DNA of 58,350 bases from Bacteroides sp. 43_108 (GTDB lineage Bacteria > Bacteroidota > Bacteroidia > Bacteroidales > Bacteroidaceae), in contig MNQS01000115.1 in NCBI GenBank assembly GCA_001915545.1, positions 1 through 58,350 on the forward strand. Reading direction: 5' to 3'. The translations under genes were made by a program, and so were the position numbers. The notes beneath the pieces are model-generated. The model ran no database searches and was not told where the DNA came from. It worked only from the letters and a program-made list of their open reading frames with translations. Below are positions 18,699-27,181 of the stretch, one piece after another (the first letter of the stretch is position 1; the number at the start of each line of letters is the position of its first letter).

Positions 18699-19310
18699 TT
18701 AGAACATATAAGTGAGTGAAATCTGATGAGTGTTGCTCTTGAATGATTTATTGTAAGCTTCGTCTATGACGTCGCCTAAATTGTTGATTTCAGCAGTCTT
18801 TCCAATACCGATGTTGTAGTTGTATCCTATCTGGAGATGTGAAAGCAGTTTTACGCCTGCACCTACATTCCAGCTGAATTCAGAACTCTTCAATGTATAT
18901 GACTGTTCAAATATGTTTTTGCCGTCAAGGTTGAATGAGAACTGAGGACCAGTAGCAATATATACGCTTGCCATACTGCCCAATCCCAAGCTATATTTGA
19001 TGTTGATAGGTATATCTATATAGTTCAGCGTCTCAGAATAACCGTATGTACCGCTTTCGTCAGAAACCTTTATTTTTTTGTTGTCATAAAGCAGTGATGC
19101 ATCCAAGCCGAGGCCGATAAGAGGGATAGTTGCTTCTACAGTAGGACCTATAAAGAATCCTGTACGGTTGTCGGCAGACAGAGCTCCTTTTGAAAGGTTT
19201 GCTTTGGTGATGTTGAGTCCAGCTTTTACACCGAATTGTATTTGTGCACTTGCCGGTGCTGCAACGGTCAATGCAACCATTATCAGCATGATGTTGAGAA
19301 ACTTCTTCAT
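18699..19310 (-). CDS. Outer-membrane beta-barrel protein (porin/PorT-like fold)
   Basis: 203-residue protein with a signal peptide (IMLIMVALTVAAPASAQ) and then IQFGVKAGLNITKANLSKG, the usual opening of the small OMP_b-brl_2/PorT-like barrels. Alternating strands follow (GFFIGPTVEATIPLIGLGL, YIDIPINIKYSLG, SVYIATGPQFSFNL), ending in an aromatic residue (ISLTYMF). The exact role is unknown. It starts 30 bases after the HD phosphodiesterase gene on the same strand, so the two may be co-transcribed. Confidence 0.8.
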   Translation of the reverse strand: MKKFLNIMLIMVALTVAAPASAQIQFGVKAGLNITKANLSKGALSADNRTGFFIGPTVEATIPLIGLGLDASLLYDNKKIKVSDESGTYGYSETLNYIDIPINIKYSLGLGSMASVYIATGPQFSFNLDGKNIFEQSYTLKSSEFSWNVGAGVKLLSHLQIGYNYNIGIGKTAEINNLGDVIDEAYNKSFKSNTHQISLTYMF

Positions 19311-19340
19311 TTTGCTTCTTTTTTAGGGTTAATAATCTTA

Positions 19341-21455
19341 TTAATTGCTGTTTGTCTCTTCTGTTGTTTGAGTCTTTTCCTCATTGTCTTTGTTAGGAGA
19401 CAATTCCGGATACGTTATTCTCGTGTGATATATGGTCTTGAGCTTTTCCTTAAGAACAGACTTCGCAATGGCAATTTCCTTGAATGTGATGTTGCATTCC
19501 TTGAAAGCTCCGTCTGCCACCTGGCCGTCTATTATACGGTCAACCAGATTGCTTATGCTTTCTTCATTGTACTCTTTCAGGCTTCTTGAGGCTGCTTCCA
19601 CAGAGTCTGTCATCATAAGTATTGCTTCTTCCTTGGTAGTAGGATTAGGGCCTGGATAAGTGAACAATTCCTCATCTATATCTTCGTCCGGATGTTCGTT
19701 CTTATACGTTATGTAGAAATATTTTGCTTTGCCTCTTCCGTGATGTGTAGAAATGAAGTTTCTGATTGTCTGAGGCAGGTTGTATTTTTCTGCAAGTGCC
19801 AGACCGTTTTTCACATGAGCAATGATTACTTCTGCGCTTTTTACGGGAGTAAGTCTCTTGTGCGGATTTATTCCTGCCTGATTTTCGGTGAAATATGCCG
19901 GCCTTTCAGTCTTGCCTATATCGTGATAGAGTGCACCGGTTCTTACCAATTGCGATTTGGCATCAATCCTTTTAGCCACTTCTGATGCCAGATTTGCAAC
20001 CTGAAGCGAGTGCTGAAATGTTCCTGGAGCTATTTCAGACATCCTCTGCAGCAGCTCATTGTTGGTATTTGACAGCTCTACCAGCGTTACGTCGGATGTG
20101 AATCCGAACATCTTCTCCAGCATCCAAAGCAGAGGGTATGTAAACATCAGCAAGATTCCGTTTATGAAGAAATACAGATACATGTTTCTGTTTATTTTCA
20201 TGATGTCGTTCTCATGTATCAGCTCGAATGATGTATACATTACTAGGTACGTAACTGTAATGAAGAATGCCGTTCTTATGATCTGAGAGCGCTGTGATAA
20301 TTCCCTGAGATTCTGAATGGCTATCATTCCAGTTGTAAGTTGCAGGAAGATGAACACGAATGAATCAGGGATGGTCAGTGAAATAATAAGAACTGTTATA
20401 GCATGTGTTGTGAATGCTGTTCTTGAATCCATGAATACTCGTATGATGATAGGCAACATTGCACATGGCAGTGTGAAGACATTCATGAAATTGTTGGATA
20501 CCATCAGCGATGCCATTATAGAGAAAAAAGCTACCAGTGAGAATGGCAGAATCGAGCTTCTGAGATTATCCAGATAGTCGCTTCTGAACAGTGACAGATA
20601 TATGATCAATATTGTCAGCAGTACAAGTACCGATGCTATTTGTCCGAACAACATGTATGGAATCAGGTTGCTGTCGGAGTGCTGTTCTGATTCCTTTTTT
20701 AGTGAATTAAGTATGTTGTATATCTTAGGAGTTACAATTTCGCCTCTGTCAATGATTTTTTCTCCGCTTTGCACAACGCCGCTAGCATCTGATATGCTCG
20801 ACAACAGATACTTTTCTGATGCTTCCGATTTCTTTTTATCTATCTTCAGGTTTGGCTGTATATAGTCAATGATGTTCAGGTCCTGCATCAGGAATCTGTA
20901 TTGTCTGGATGTGTCCAGCCTTATCAGATGTTCGTAAGCAGTTCTGGTTGTGTATATATCTTTTAATTGCTTCGGTACAGCGACATTGCCGTTAATGACC
21001 ATAATGCTGGAGATCTTTCTGGCTGTCATGTTGTTGTATTCCTCGACGTCAATAATCCCGTTGGTATATATTGTGTCGAGAACCAATGAGGCTCTTTGCA
21101 AATGTTCCTTTACATTTGCATTCTTGTTTCCTGATGCTGATTTTGCTTTCAGCTGGTTTATTAATCCGCTGTATACGTTTTCGTCTATCTGGTAATAAGG
21201 TTGGTAGAACCTCATAATGCTGTCGCGCTCCTGTTTTACAACAGAATCGTTCTTATAGACTGGAAACTTGAATGTCGCTATCAGTTGTCCATATCGCCAC
21301 GGCTTGTTTATGTCGTATGTATAATTGAATTTTGCATCGCGTGGCATGAAGTATACTATAGCAGTGGCAGTTATCAGCACCAGCAATATTTTGCGAAGCA
21401 GATTTCTGTCTTTCCTGTTTTTCTTCATCGTTCTTGAAGACATTGATTTCCCCAT
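19341..21455 (-). CDS. Membrane HD-domain phosphodiesterase of the PgpH (7TMR-HD) family
   Basis: Likely hydrolyses cyclic di-AMP, as characterised PgpH proteins do. The order is: one membrane helix near the N-terminus (LLRKILLVLITATAIVYFM), an extracytoplasmic 7TMR-HDED domain (about residues 50-265), seven hydrophobic helices (about 270-460), then a cytoplasmic HD domain with TFQHSLQVANLASEVA, GALYHDIGK, HVKNGLALAEKY and STHHGRGKAKYF, which supply the metal-binding His/Asp residues. Length 704 aa. The start could be 21455 or the Met at 21428. In this phylum CdaA/PgpH pairs control cyclic di-AMP; no cyclase is in this window. Confidence 0.88.
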   Translation of the reverse strand: MGKSMSSRTMKKNRKDRNLLRKILLVLITATAIVYFMPRDAKFNYTYDINKPWRYGQLIATFKFPVYKNDSVVKQERDSIMRFYQPYYQIDENVYSGLINQLKAKSASGNKNANVKEHLQRASLVLDTIYTNGIIDVEEYNNMTARKISSIMVINGNVAVPKQLKDIYTTRTAYEHLIRLDTSRQYRFLMQDLNIIDYIQPNLKIDKKKSEASEKYLLSSISDASGVVQSGEKIIDRGEIVTPKIYNILNSLKKESEQHSDSNLIPYMLFGQIASVLVLLTILIIYLSLFRSDYLDNLRSSILPFSLVAFFSIMASLMVSNNFMNVFTLPCAMLPIIIRVFMDSRTAFTTHAITVLIISLTIPDSFVFIFLQLTTGMIAIQNLRELSQRSQIIRTAFFITVTYLVMYTSFELIHENDIMKINRNMYLYFFINGILLMFTYPLLWMLEKMFGFTSDVTLVELSNTNNELLQRMSEIAPGTFQHSLQVANLASEVAKRIDAKSQLVRTGALYHDIGKTERPAYFTENQAGINPHKRLTPVKSAEVIIAHVKNGLALAEKYNLPQTIRNFISTHHGRGKAKYFYITYKNEHPDEDIDEELFTYPGPNPTTKEEAILMMTDSVEAASRSLKEYNEESISNLVDRIIDGQVADGAFKECNITFKEIAIAKSVLKEKLKTIYHTRITYPELSPNKDNEEKTQTTEETNSN

Positions 21456-21549
21456 TTTTTATAGTTAAAACAAATTTCCTACTGTTTTTGTTGAACATGC
21501 CGAATCCAGTATAGGCAAATCAGCATTATTCAAGAAAGTTATGTATTGC

Positions 21550-21557
21550 CAAAAATA
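21550..21557 (-). promoter_or_regulatory. Possible promoter -7 box for the HD phosphodiesterase gene
   Basis: TATTTTTG on the minus strand matches TAnnTTTG, about 95 bases upstream of the start. No -33 box is evident. Confidence 0.4.
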
Positions 21558-21645
21558 CGAATAATTTTTAATTTCTGTCGTTTGTAGGCTTTTTAATCGA
21601 TGTATATGATTTTATAAAAATGTGCATTCTTGACTTTCACCAATG

Positions 21646-21680
21646 AAAAAAAGCGGACAGGTGTTGAAGCCTGCCCGCTT
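21646..21680 (-). terminator. Terminator of the threonine operon
   Basis: Reading the minus strand, AAGCGGGCAGG (21680-21670) pairs with CCTGTCCGCTT (21661-21651) with one G-U pair, followed by a run of T (21652-21646). It lies just after thrC. Confidence 0.85.
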
Positions 21681-21705
21681 ATGCGGATTGTTTGTTTAGT
21701 ATGCT

Positions 21706-23007
21706 TTATCTGGACAACAGATATTCTTTGAAATCTTCGAAGTTTTTAGGCATCTGTATGCTTTGTTTTGTTCCCTTCATGAATTCTGCCAGCTTTTGAG
21801 GTATTTCAATCTCATGTCCGATGATTGATTCCACTGTACTCTTGAATTTTGCAGGGTGGGCAGTTTCTAGGAATACTCCTGTTTCGCCTTCTTTCAATCC
21901 TGTTTCAAGGGCTCTGTAACCGCATGCTCCATGTGGATCACAGATGTATCCATATTTATCTGATACGGCCTTTATGGTTTCTGCTATCTGTTCGTCAGTG
22001 AATGTTGCACCGCTTACGTCTGCGCATATTGCATCGTGGTCGTTCTTGTACAGGTCTATGATTCTTGCAAAGTTGCTAGGGTCGCCGACATCCATGGCAT
22101 TGGCGATTGTCTGCACTGAAGCTTTCGGCTCATATACTCCTGTCTGCAGATATTTGTAGAATATATCGTTGGCATTGTTCGCTGCGATAAATCTCTTTAT
22201 TGGAAGTCCCATCTTTTTTGCAAAAAGTCCGGAAGTTATGTTTCCGAAGTTTCCGCTTGGAACGCATACAACAAGGTTGTCTGCAAGTCCAAGCTTTTTC
22301 ATCTGTGCGTAAGCATAGAAGTAATAGAAGGACTGTGGCAGGAATCTGGCAACATTTATGGAATTGGCCGATGTCAGTTTCATGTGCTTGTTGAGATCGT
22401 TGTCCATGAATGCTGATTTCACTAATGCCTGACAATCGTCAAACACTCCGTCAACCTCGACTGCTGTGATGTTCTTTCCAAGTGTTGTGAACTGGCATTC
22501 CTGAATAGCACTTACCTTGCCTTTCGGATAAAGGACATAAACATGTATGCCTTCTACTCCAAGGAAACCGTTTGCTACGGCCGAGCCAGTGTCGCCTGAA
22601 GTAGCTACAAGTACGTTCACCTCTTCTTTGCCTTCCTGACTTATGAAATGTCCGAGCAGACGAGCCATGAATCTTGCACCTACATCCTTGAAGGCAAGTG
22701 TAGGGCCATGGAAGAGCTCCAGCGAGTAGATATTATCATTGACTTTCACTGTTGGGCAGTCGAATGAAAGTGTGTCATACACTATTTTTTTCAATGTGTC
22801 GGCAGGAACATCTTCTCCGAAGAATGCATCAGCGACTTTGTATGATATTTCCTGGAAGCTCATGTCCTGTATGTTGTCGAAGAAGTCCTGTGGAAGCTTC
22901 TTCAAGGTTTCTGGCATATAAAGACCTTTGTCTTCTGCCAATCCCTTTACGACAGCCTTGTGCAGATCTGCTTCAGGTGCTTTGCCGTTTGTACTGTAAT
23001 ATTTCAT
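21706..23007 (-). CDS. thrC: Threonine synthase
   Basis: PLP enzyme that converts O-phosphohomoserine to threonine, the last step of the pathway. MKYYSTNGKAPEADLHKAV is the usual start. HGPTLAFKDVGARFMARLL holds the PLP-binding Lys (FKD), ATSGDTGSAVANGFLG is the phosphate-binding loop, and VPSGNFGNITSGLFAKKMGLP is also conserved. Length 433 aa fits the longer threonine synthase group. Last gene of the minus-strand operon thrA-apgM-thrC, 25 bases after the apgM-like gene. Confidence 0.95.
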   Translation of the reverse strand: MKYYSTNGKAPEADLHKAVVKGLAEDKGLYMPETLKKLPQDFFDNIQDMSFQEISYKVADAFFGEDVPADTLKKIVYDTLSFDCPTVKVNDNIYSLELFHGPTLAFKDVGARFMARLLGHFISQEGKEEVNVLVATSGDTGSAVANGFLGVEGIHVYVLYPKGKVSAIQECQFTTLGKNITAVEVDGVFDDCQALVKSAFMDNDLNKHMKLTSANSINVARFLPQSFYYFYAYAQMKKLGLADNLVVCVPSGNFGNITSGLFAKKMGLPIKRFIAANNANDIFYKYLQTGVYEPKASVQTIANAMDVGDPSNFARIIDLYKNDHDAICADVSGATFTDEQIAETIKAVSDKYGYICDPHGACGYRALETGLKEGETGVFLETAHPAKFKSTVESIIGHEIEIPQKLAEFMKGTKQSIQMPKNFEDFKEYLLSR

Positions 23008-23032
23008 AGTAATATAGTTTGAGTATTAATCT

Positions 23033-24244
23033 TTAAAACTTCATGAACTCTCTTATGAAACCGTCTTTCTCCAGATAGCCGTATCCGCCTTTGCGACATG
23101 CTTCTTCATCGAAAGTCTCAACTTCATCGGCCTCTATGCCCGGTGCATATATAAGGAATGGAACAGGCTCATTTGTATGTGTACGCAGTTTTATAGGCGT
23201 AGGGTGGTCGGGCAGTACGGCTATAGCCACAGGCTCGTCCCATCTGCTGATTTCTTCCCATATAGGGCCAATTGCTCTGCGGTCGAGATCCTCGATTGTC
23301 TGCAATTTCAGCTTCTGGTCGCCGTCATGGCCTGCTTCGTCACTTGCTTCAATGTGCAGATATACGAAATCATCTGTTTTCAGTGCTTCGATTGCCGCTT
23401 GCGCCTTGCCTTCGTAGTTGGTGTCGGCCAATCCTGTTGCACCTTCTACATTTATGCATCTCAGTCCTGCGTAATGGCCGATGCCTCGTATGAGGTCAAC
23501 AGCCGTGATGACTGCTCCCTTCTTTATTTGCGGATAAGTGGTTGTCAGCGGGACCATCTTAGGCCTGTATCCGCCGGCCCAAGGCCAGATGCTGTTTGCC
23601 GGATCTTTGCCTTCAGCTTCTCTTTGCTTGTTCAGCGGATGATCCTTAAGCAGTTTCTGCGATTCTGCAATCAGTTCATTTATGAGATTTGCAGTAGCTT
23701 CTGCTTCTGGAACTTCAGGCTTTACCAACAATGGCTTGAACGGCTGTCCCGGTACATCGTGAGGTGGAACGCAGTGTATGCGCTTGTCGCCGCCCTTTAT
23801 CACCAGAAGATGCCTGTATTGTACACCTGTGTAGAAATGAACTTTGTCGTTGCCAAGCTTTTCGTTCAGAAATTTTATCAGCACATCTGCCTCTTCCGTC
23901 TTAAGGTGTCCGGCTGAGTGGTTTTTTATGTTTTCTCCTTCGATGCATATCAGGTTGCATCTTATAGCCATGTCGTCCGGATCGAGTTCCACTCCGATAC
24001 TTGCTGCTTCGAGAGGCCCACGTCCTTCATAGACTTTCTCCTGATCGTAGCCGAGGATAGATGAGTTTGCTACTTCACTTCCCGGGTGGAATCCATCAGG
24101 AACGGTCTTAAGCATACCTGTTCTTCCTTTTTTAGCCAACATGTCCATGTATGGAGTGTGTGCATACTGAAGCAGAGTCTTGTTGCCCAGATTTTCAGCC
24201 GGCCAGTCGGCCATGCCGTCGCCAAGAATAATGATATGTTTCAT
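23033..24244 (-). CDS. apgM: ApgM-like phosphomutase-superfamily protein, likely homoserine kinase analogue
   Basis: By family a cofactor-independent phosphoglycerate mutase of the archaeal (ApgM) type in the alkaline phosphatase superfamily. Motifs: HIIILGDGMADWP (metal-binding Asp), ANSSILGYD (position of the nucleophile Ser), HIEASDEAGHDGD and VAIAVLPDHPTPI (metal ligands), YEGRGPLEAASIGV. Length 403 aa. It sits between thrA and thrC, 17 and 25 bases apart, exactly where homoserine kinase (thrB) is missing. Comparative-genomic annotation has proposed such genes as functional homoserine kinase analogues (ThrB2). The sequence alone cannot separate this from glycolytic mutase activity. Confidence 0.88.
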   Translation of the reverse strand: MKHIIILGDGMADWPAENLGNKTLLQYAHTPYMDMLAKKGRTGMLKTVPDGFHPGSEVANSSILGYDQEKVYEGRGPLEAASIGVELDPDDMAIRCNLICIEGENIKNHSAGHLKTEEADVLIKFLNEKLGNDKVHFYTGVQYRHLLVIKGGDKRIHCVPPHDVPGQPFKPLLVKPEVPEAEATANLINELIAESQKLLKDHPLNKQREAEGKDPANSIWPWAGGYRPKMVPLTTTYPQIKKGAVITAVDLIRGIGHYAGLRCINVEGATGLADTNYEGKAQAAIEALKTDDFVYLHIEASDEAGHDGDQKLKLQTIEDLDRRAIGPIWEEISRWDEPVAIAVLPDHPTPIKLRTHTNEPVPFLIYAPGIEADEVETFDEEACRKGGYGYLEKDGFIREFMKF

Positions 24245-24261
24245 TGTGCGCCCTTTCTTTT

Positions 24262-26703
24262 TTAGATGTTGGCTATACTCATTATATCAGCAAACACTCC
24301 TGCGGCTGTAACGCTGGCTCCGGCTCCATATCCCTGTATGAGCATAGGATATTTATGGTAGCGCTCTGTTGTGATGAGAATCACATTGTTGCTTCCTTCC
24401 AGATTGTAGAACGGATGGTTTGACGATACTTCTGCCATCTCAACGGATGTCTCGCCGTTGTCCATCTTTGCCACACATCTCCAGCGCTTTCCGCATTTTT
24501 CCAGTTCTTTGCGTTTCTTTTCGATGCTTTCGTCTATCTGAGGCAGTTTCTTCCAGAAATCCTCCACTGTTCCCTGCATGAATTCTTCAGGAATCAGCGG
24601 ACTGCTCTTTACATCTTCCTTGTTTACTTTGTATCCTGCTTCGCGCGAGAGGATTACAAGCTTGCGTATTACATCTATTCCGCTGAGGTCGATTCTTGGG
24701 TCTGGTTCAGTGTATCCGCCTTCGTGTGCCATCATTACTGCTTTGCTGAATGGAATTTCGGCACTTATTGTGTTGAAAATGAAGTTCAATGTACCGCTGA
24801 GTACAGCCTCTATTTTCTGAATCTTGTCACCGCTGGCTCTAAGGTCGTTTATGGTATTGATGATAGGAAGTCCCGCACCCACATTCGTTTCGAACAAATA
24901 TTTCACACCGCGCTTTCTGGCTGTAAGCTTCAGTTTTTCGTAGTTTTCATAAGGCGATGATGCTGCATTTTTGTTGGCTGCAACGACCGAAATGTTGTGT
25001 TCGAAGAACTCCTGATAGAGTGAGGCTACTTCTGCACTTGCTGTACAGTCCACGAATACGGAGTTGAATATATTCATTCCGATTACCTCTTTCTTGAGTC
25101 TTTCGGTGTTGCTCGGTTCGCTGTGCATCAGCTTTTCGTGGTAGTTGTCGAGGTCGAGACCCTCTCTGTCAAACATTGCATAGTGTCCGCTAGCTATTCC
25201 TACTACGTTGAGCTTGAGACCTTTCTCTTTCATCAACTTTTCTCTCTGGCTTGCAATCTGTTCGAGCAGGCTTCCTCCTACAGTACCAATTCCGCAGATG
25301 AACAAGTTCAGAACTTGGTACTCAGAGAGAAAAAAACTGTCGTGGATTACATTTAGTGTCTTGCGAAGCGATTTTCTGTCGACAACGAAAGAAATGTTTG
25401 TTTCAGATGCTCCCTGTGCGCAGGCAATCACGTTTATTCCGTTTCGTCCAAGTGTTCCGAAGAGCTTTCCTGCAATTCCCGGAGTGTGCTTCATGTTTTC
25501 TCCTACGATGGCAACTGTTGCAAGATTGCTTTCAATCGCCATGTTGAACATTGCGCCCATCTCGATTTCTTTTGCAAATTCCTCGTTAAGAACCTTGCAT
25601 GCAAGCTCTGCATCTTCGTTTCTGACACCTATTGATGTACTGTTCTCTGAAGAAGCCTGGCTTACCAAGAACACGCTTATGCCATTGTTTGCCAATGTTG
25701 TGAAGATTCGTCTGTTGACACCGATCACACCGACCATGGAAAGACCGGATACTGTGATTAGGCTGGTATCGTTGATTGACGATATACCTTTGATGGCACG
25801 TGACTCTTCATCGCATTTCTGCTGTATGATTGTTCCCTTGGCGCTTGGGTTGAATGTATTCTTTATTAGAATAGGTATGTTTTTGATGCATACAGGATAT
25901 ATTGTAGGCGGGTATACAACCTTGGCTCCGAAGTTGCAGAGCTCCATAGCTTCCACATAGCTCAGTTTGTCGATTGTGTATGCATTGTTTATGACTCTCG
26001 GGTCGGCTGTCATAAATCCGTCTACGTCAGTCCATATCTCGAGAACGTCTGCATCCAAAGCTGCGGCAATGATGCTGGCAGTGTAGTCGGAACCTCCTCG
26101 GCCGAGATTTGTTATCTCTCCTGTTTGTACGTCGGTAGAGATAAATCCTGGTACGAGAGCAACCTTTTCTTCTTTGCAGAAGTTTTCAAATGTTTCTTCT
26201 ACGAGCTTGTTTGTCAGCTCGGCATCCAGCATGTTCTTACCGTTTTTCTTTTTGGTTGTCTTGATGAACTTCAGCGAATCATACCATTTTGCATCGTTTA
26301 TCAATGTGGCTGCGATATTCGATGAAATTCTTTCGCCGTAGCTGACGATGGCATTTGACGTTTTTGGCGAAGCTTCCTTTATCAGATATACTCCCTGGAA
26401 GAGACTCTTGAGCTCATCGAGCATGGCATCTACTTTATTAAGCAGAGCTGCTTTCTTCTGAGGGTCTTTGATTATGTCATCGATAAATTTGTGGTGGCGC
26501 TCGGCCATTTCGTTATACGAATCCAGATATTTCTTGTCGCCTGCTTGTGCCAGTTTTGATGTGTTGATCAATTTATCGGTTATACCGCCAAGTGCTGAAA
26601 CCACCACAATGACAGGTTCGTTACATGCCTCTACTATTTTCTTCAGATTGAGAATGCTCTCTGCGGAACCAACAGATGTTCCGCCAAACTTCATTACTTT
26701 CAT
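24262..26703 (-). CDS. thrA: Bifunctional aspartokinase / homoserine dehydrogenase
   Basis: Catalyses the first and third steps from aspartate to threonine and methionine. N-terminal aspartokinase: MKVMKFGGTSVGSAESI (nucleotide site), GRGGSDYTASIIAAAL and IWTDVDGFMTADPR. Two ACT regulatory domains lie at about residues 310-460 (ITVSGLSMVGVIGVN and VAIVGENMKHTPGIAGKLF). C-terminal homoserine dehydrogenase: LFICGIGTVGGSLLEQI (NAD(P) site), VFVDCTASAEVASLY, VAANKNAASSPYENY and GGYTEPDPRIDLSGIDVIRKLVIL (catalytic Asp/Lys region). 813 aa is normal for ThrA. First structural gene of the operon, 164 bases after a Thr-rich leader ORF. Confidence 0.97.
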   Translation of the reverse strand: MKVMKFGGTSVGSAESILNLKKIVEACNEPVIVVVSALGGITDKLINTSKLAQAGDKKYLDSYNEMAERHHKFIDDIIKDPQKKAALLNKVDAMLDELKSLFQGVYLIKEASPKTSNAIVSYGERISSNIAATLINDAKWYDSLKFIKTTKKKNGKNMLDAELTNKLVEETFENFCKEEKVALVPGFISTDVQTGEITNLGRGGSDYTASIIAAALDADVLEIWTDVDGFMTADPRVINNAYTIDKLSYVEAMELCNFGAKVVYPPTIYPVCIKNIPILIKNTFNPSAKGTIIQQKCDEESRAIKGISSINDTSLITVSGLSMVGVIGVNRRIFTTLANNGISVFLVSQASSENSTSIGVRNEDAELACKVLNEEFAKEIEMGAMFNMAIESNLATVAIVGENMKHTPGIAGKLFGTLGRNGINVIACAQGASETNISFVVDRKSLRKTLNVIHDSFFLSEYQVLNLFICGIGTVGGSLLEQIASQREKLMKEKGLKLNVVGIASGHYAMFDREGLDLDNYHEKLMHSEPSNTERLKKEVIGMNIFNSVFVDCTASAEVASLYQEFFEHNISVVAANKNAASSPYENYEKLKLTARKRGVKYLFETNVGAGLPIINTINDLRASGDKIQKIEAVLSGTLNFIFNTISAEIPFSKAVMMAHEGGYTEPDPRIDLSGIDVIRKLVILSREAGYKVNKEDVKSSPLIPEEFMQGTVEDFWKKLPQIDESIEKKRKELEKCGKRWRCVAKMDNGETSVEMAEVSSNHPFYNLEGSNNVILITTERYHKYPMLIQGYGAGASVTAAGVFADIMSIANI

Positions 26704-26867
26704 GGATATGAATGATTTTTGTTCTCCGGCAACACGTAGATAGTGTCGGCGAAGCTGTGGAAACAGTAAAATCTGCTTCTACGTTTGTGTTAGAATAAAA
26801 ATGAAAGATTGGTTTTGTCTGCGTTCTGCAGACGCGGTTCTCGTAGAAACGCCATATACACTCTTGC
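26704..26867 (-). promoter_or_regulatory. Untranslated leader between Thr-rich ORF and thrA, possible attenuator
   Basis: 164 bases without a gene. On the minus strand it can form GTCTGC/GCAGAC (26833-26828 with 26822-26817) and the longer-range TTCTACG/CGTAGAA (26848-26842 with 26783-26777), followed by a T-rich stretch (ATTTTTATTC near 26800-26791). None is a textbook terminator. I see no T-box signature or known riboswitch core. Confidence 0.35.
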
Positions 26868-26948
26868 CTAACCCCTAAGGGTTGTGCCTGTTGTATGCCA
26901 CATGGTCATGGTCATATAGAAGAAGTTGTATGTTGCGTATATGGTCAT
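26868..26948 (-). CDS. Candidate threonine-rich leader peptide (thrL analogue)
   Basis: A 26-codon reading frame opens with ATG (26948-26946) and stops at TAG (26870-26868). Eight of its 26 residues are Thr (MTIYAT..., MTMTMWHTTGTT near the end), with one Ile and four Met. The ATG is about 20-25 bases after the predicted start of transcription. A hairpin-forming AACCC-CTAA-GGGTT (26870-26883) overlaps its last codons. E. coli thrA is controlled by a comparable Thr/Ile-rich leader peptide; function here is inferred. There is no strong Shine-Dalgarno, as usual in this phylum. Confidence 0.6.
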   Translation of the reverse strand: MTIYATYNFFYMTMTMWHTTGTTLRG

Positions 26949-26976
26949 ATCTCTGTTCTATATAAAGGTGACGTTG

Positions 26977-27007
26977 CAAAATTAGTTCTTTCTTTAAATA
27001 TTGCAAA
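26977..27007 (-). promoter_or_regulatory. Promoter of the threonine operon
   Basis: On the minus strand TTTG (27007-27004), 19 bases, then TAATTTTG (26984-26977), an exact match to the Bacteroidota promoter layout. Transcription would start near 26970, just before the Thr-rich leader ORF. Confidence 0.7.
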
Positions 27008-27091
27008 CTTTTATTGTGATTTATCATTGTTTTAGGCGCAAAAATGTGTTTTTGTCATGAAATTAGGCGTTTTTGCGACAAGTTTACAGCC

Positions 27092-27151
27092 AAAGGCGCC
27101 TTTTTTCTATGATATGTCTATATGTTATCCGGCGTTGTTTGCCGGCTTTTA
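27092..27151 (+). terminator. Palindrome and terminator-like hairpin before the recombinase gene
   Basis: AAAGGCGCCTTT (27092-27103) is a palindrome ending in a T run. CCGGC (27129-27133) pairs with GCCGG (27141-27145), followed by CTTTTATTTC. The second hairpin lies only about 30 bases before the recombinase ATG, so it could limit read-through into that gene. Confidence 0.45.
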
Positions 27152-27181
27152 TTTCTTGTAATTTTAAATAATAACTGATTT

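Noticed and set aside
26704..26970. T-box or amino-acid riboswitch before thrA
   Set aside because: No T-box sequence or specifier-loop arrangement was found; the Thr-rich ORF is a simpler explanation.
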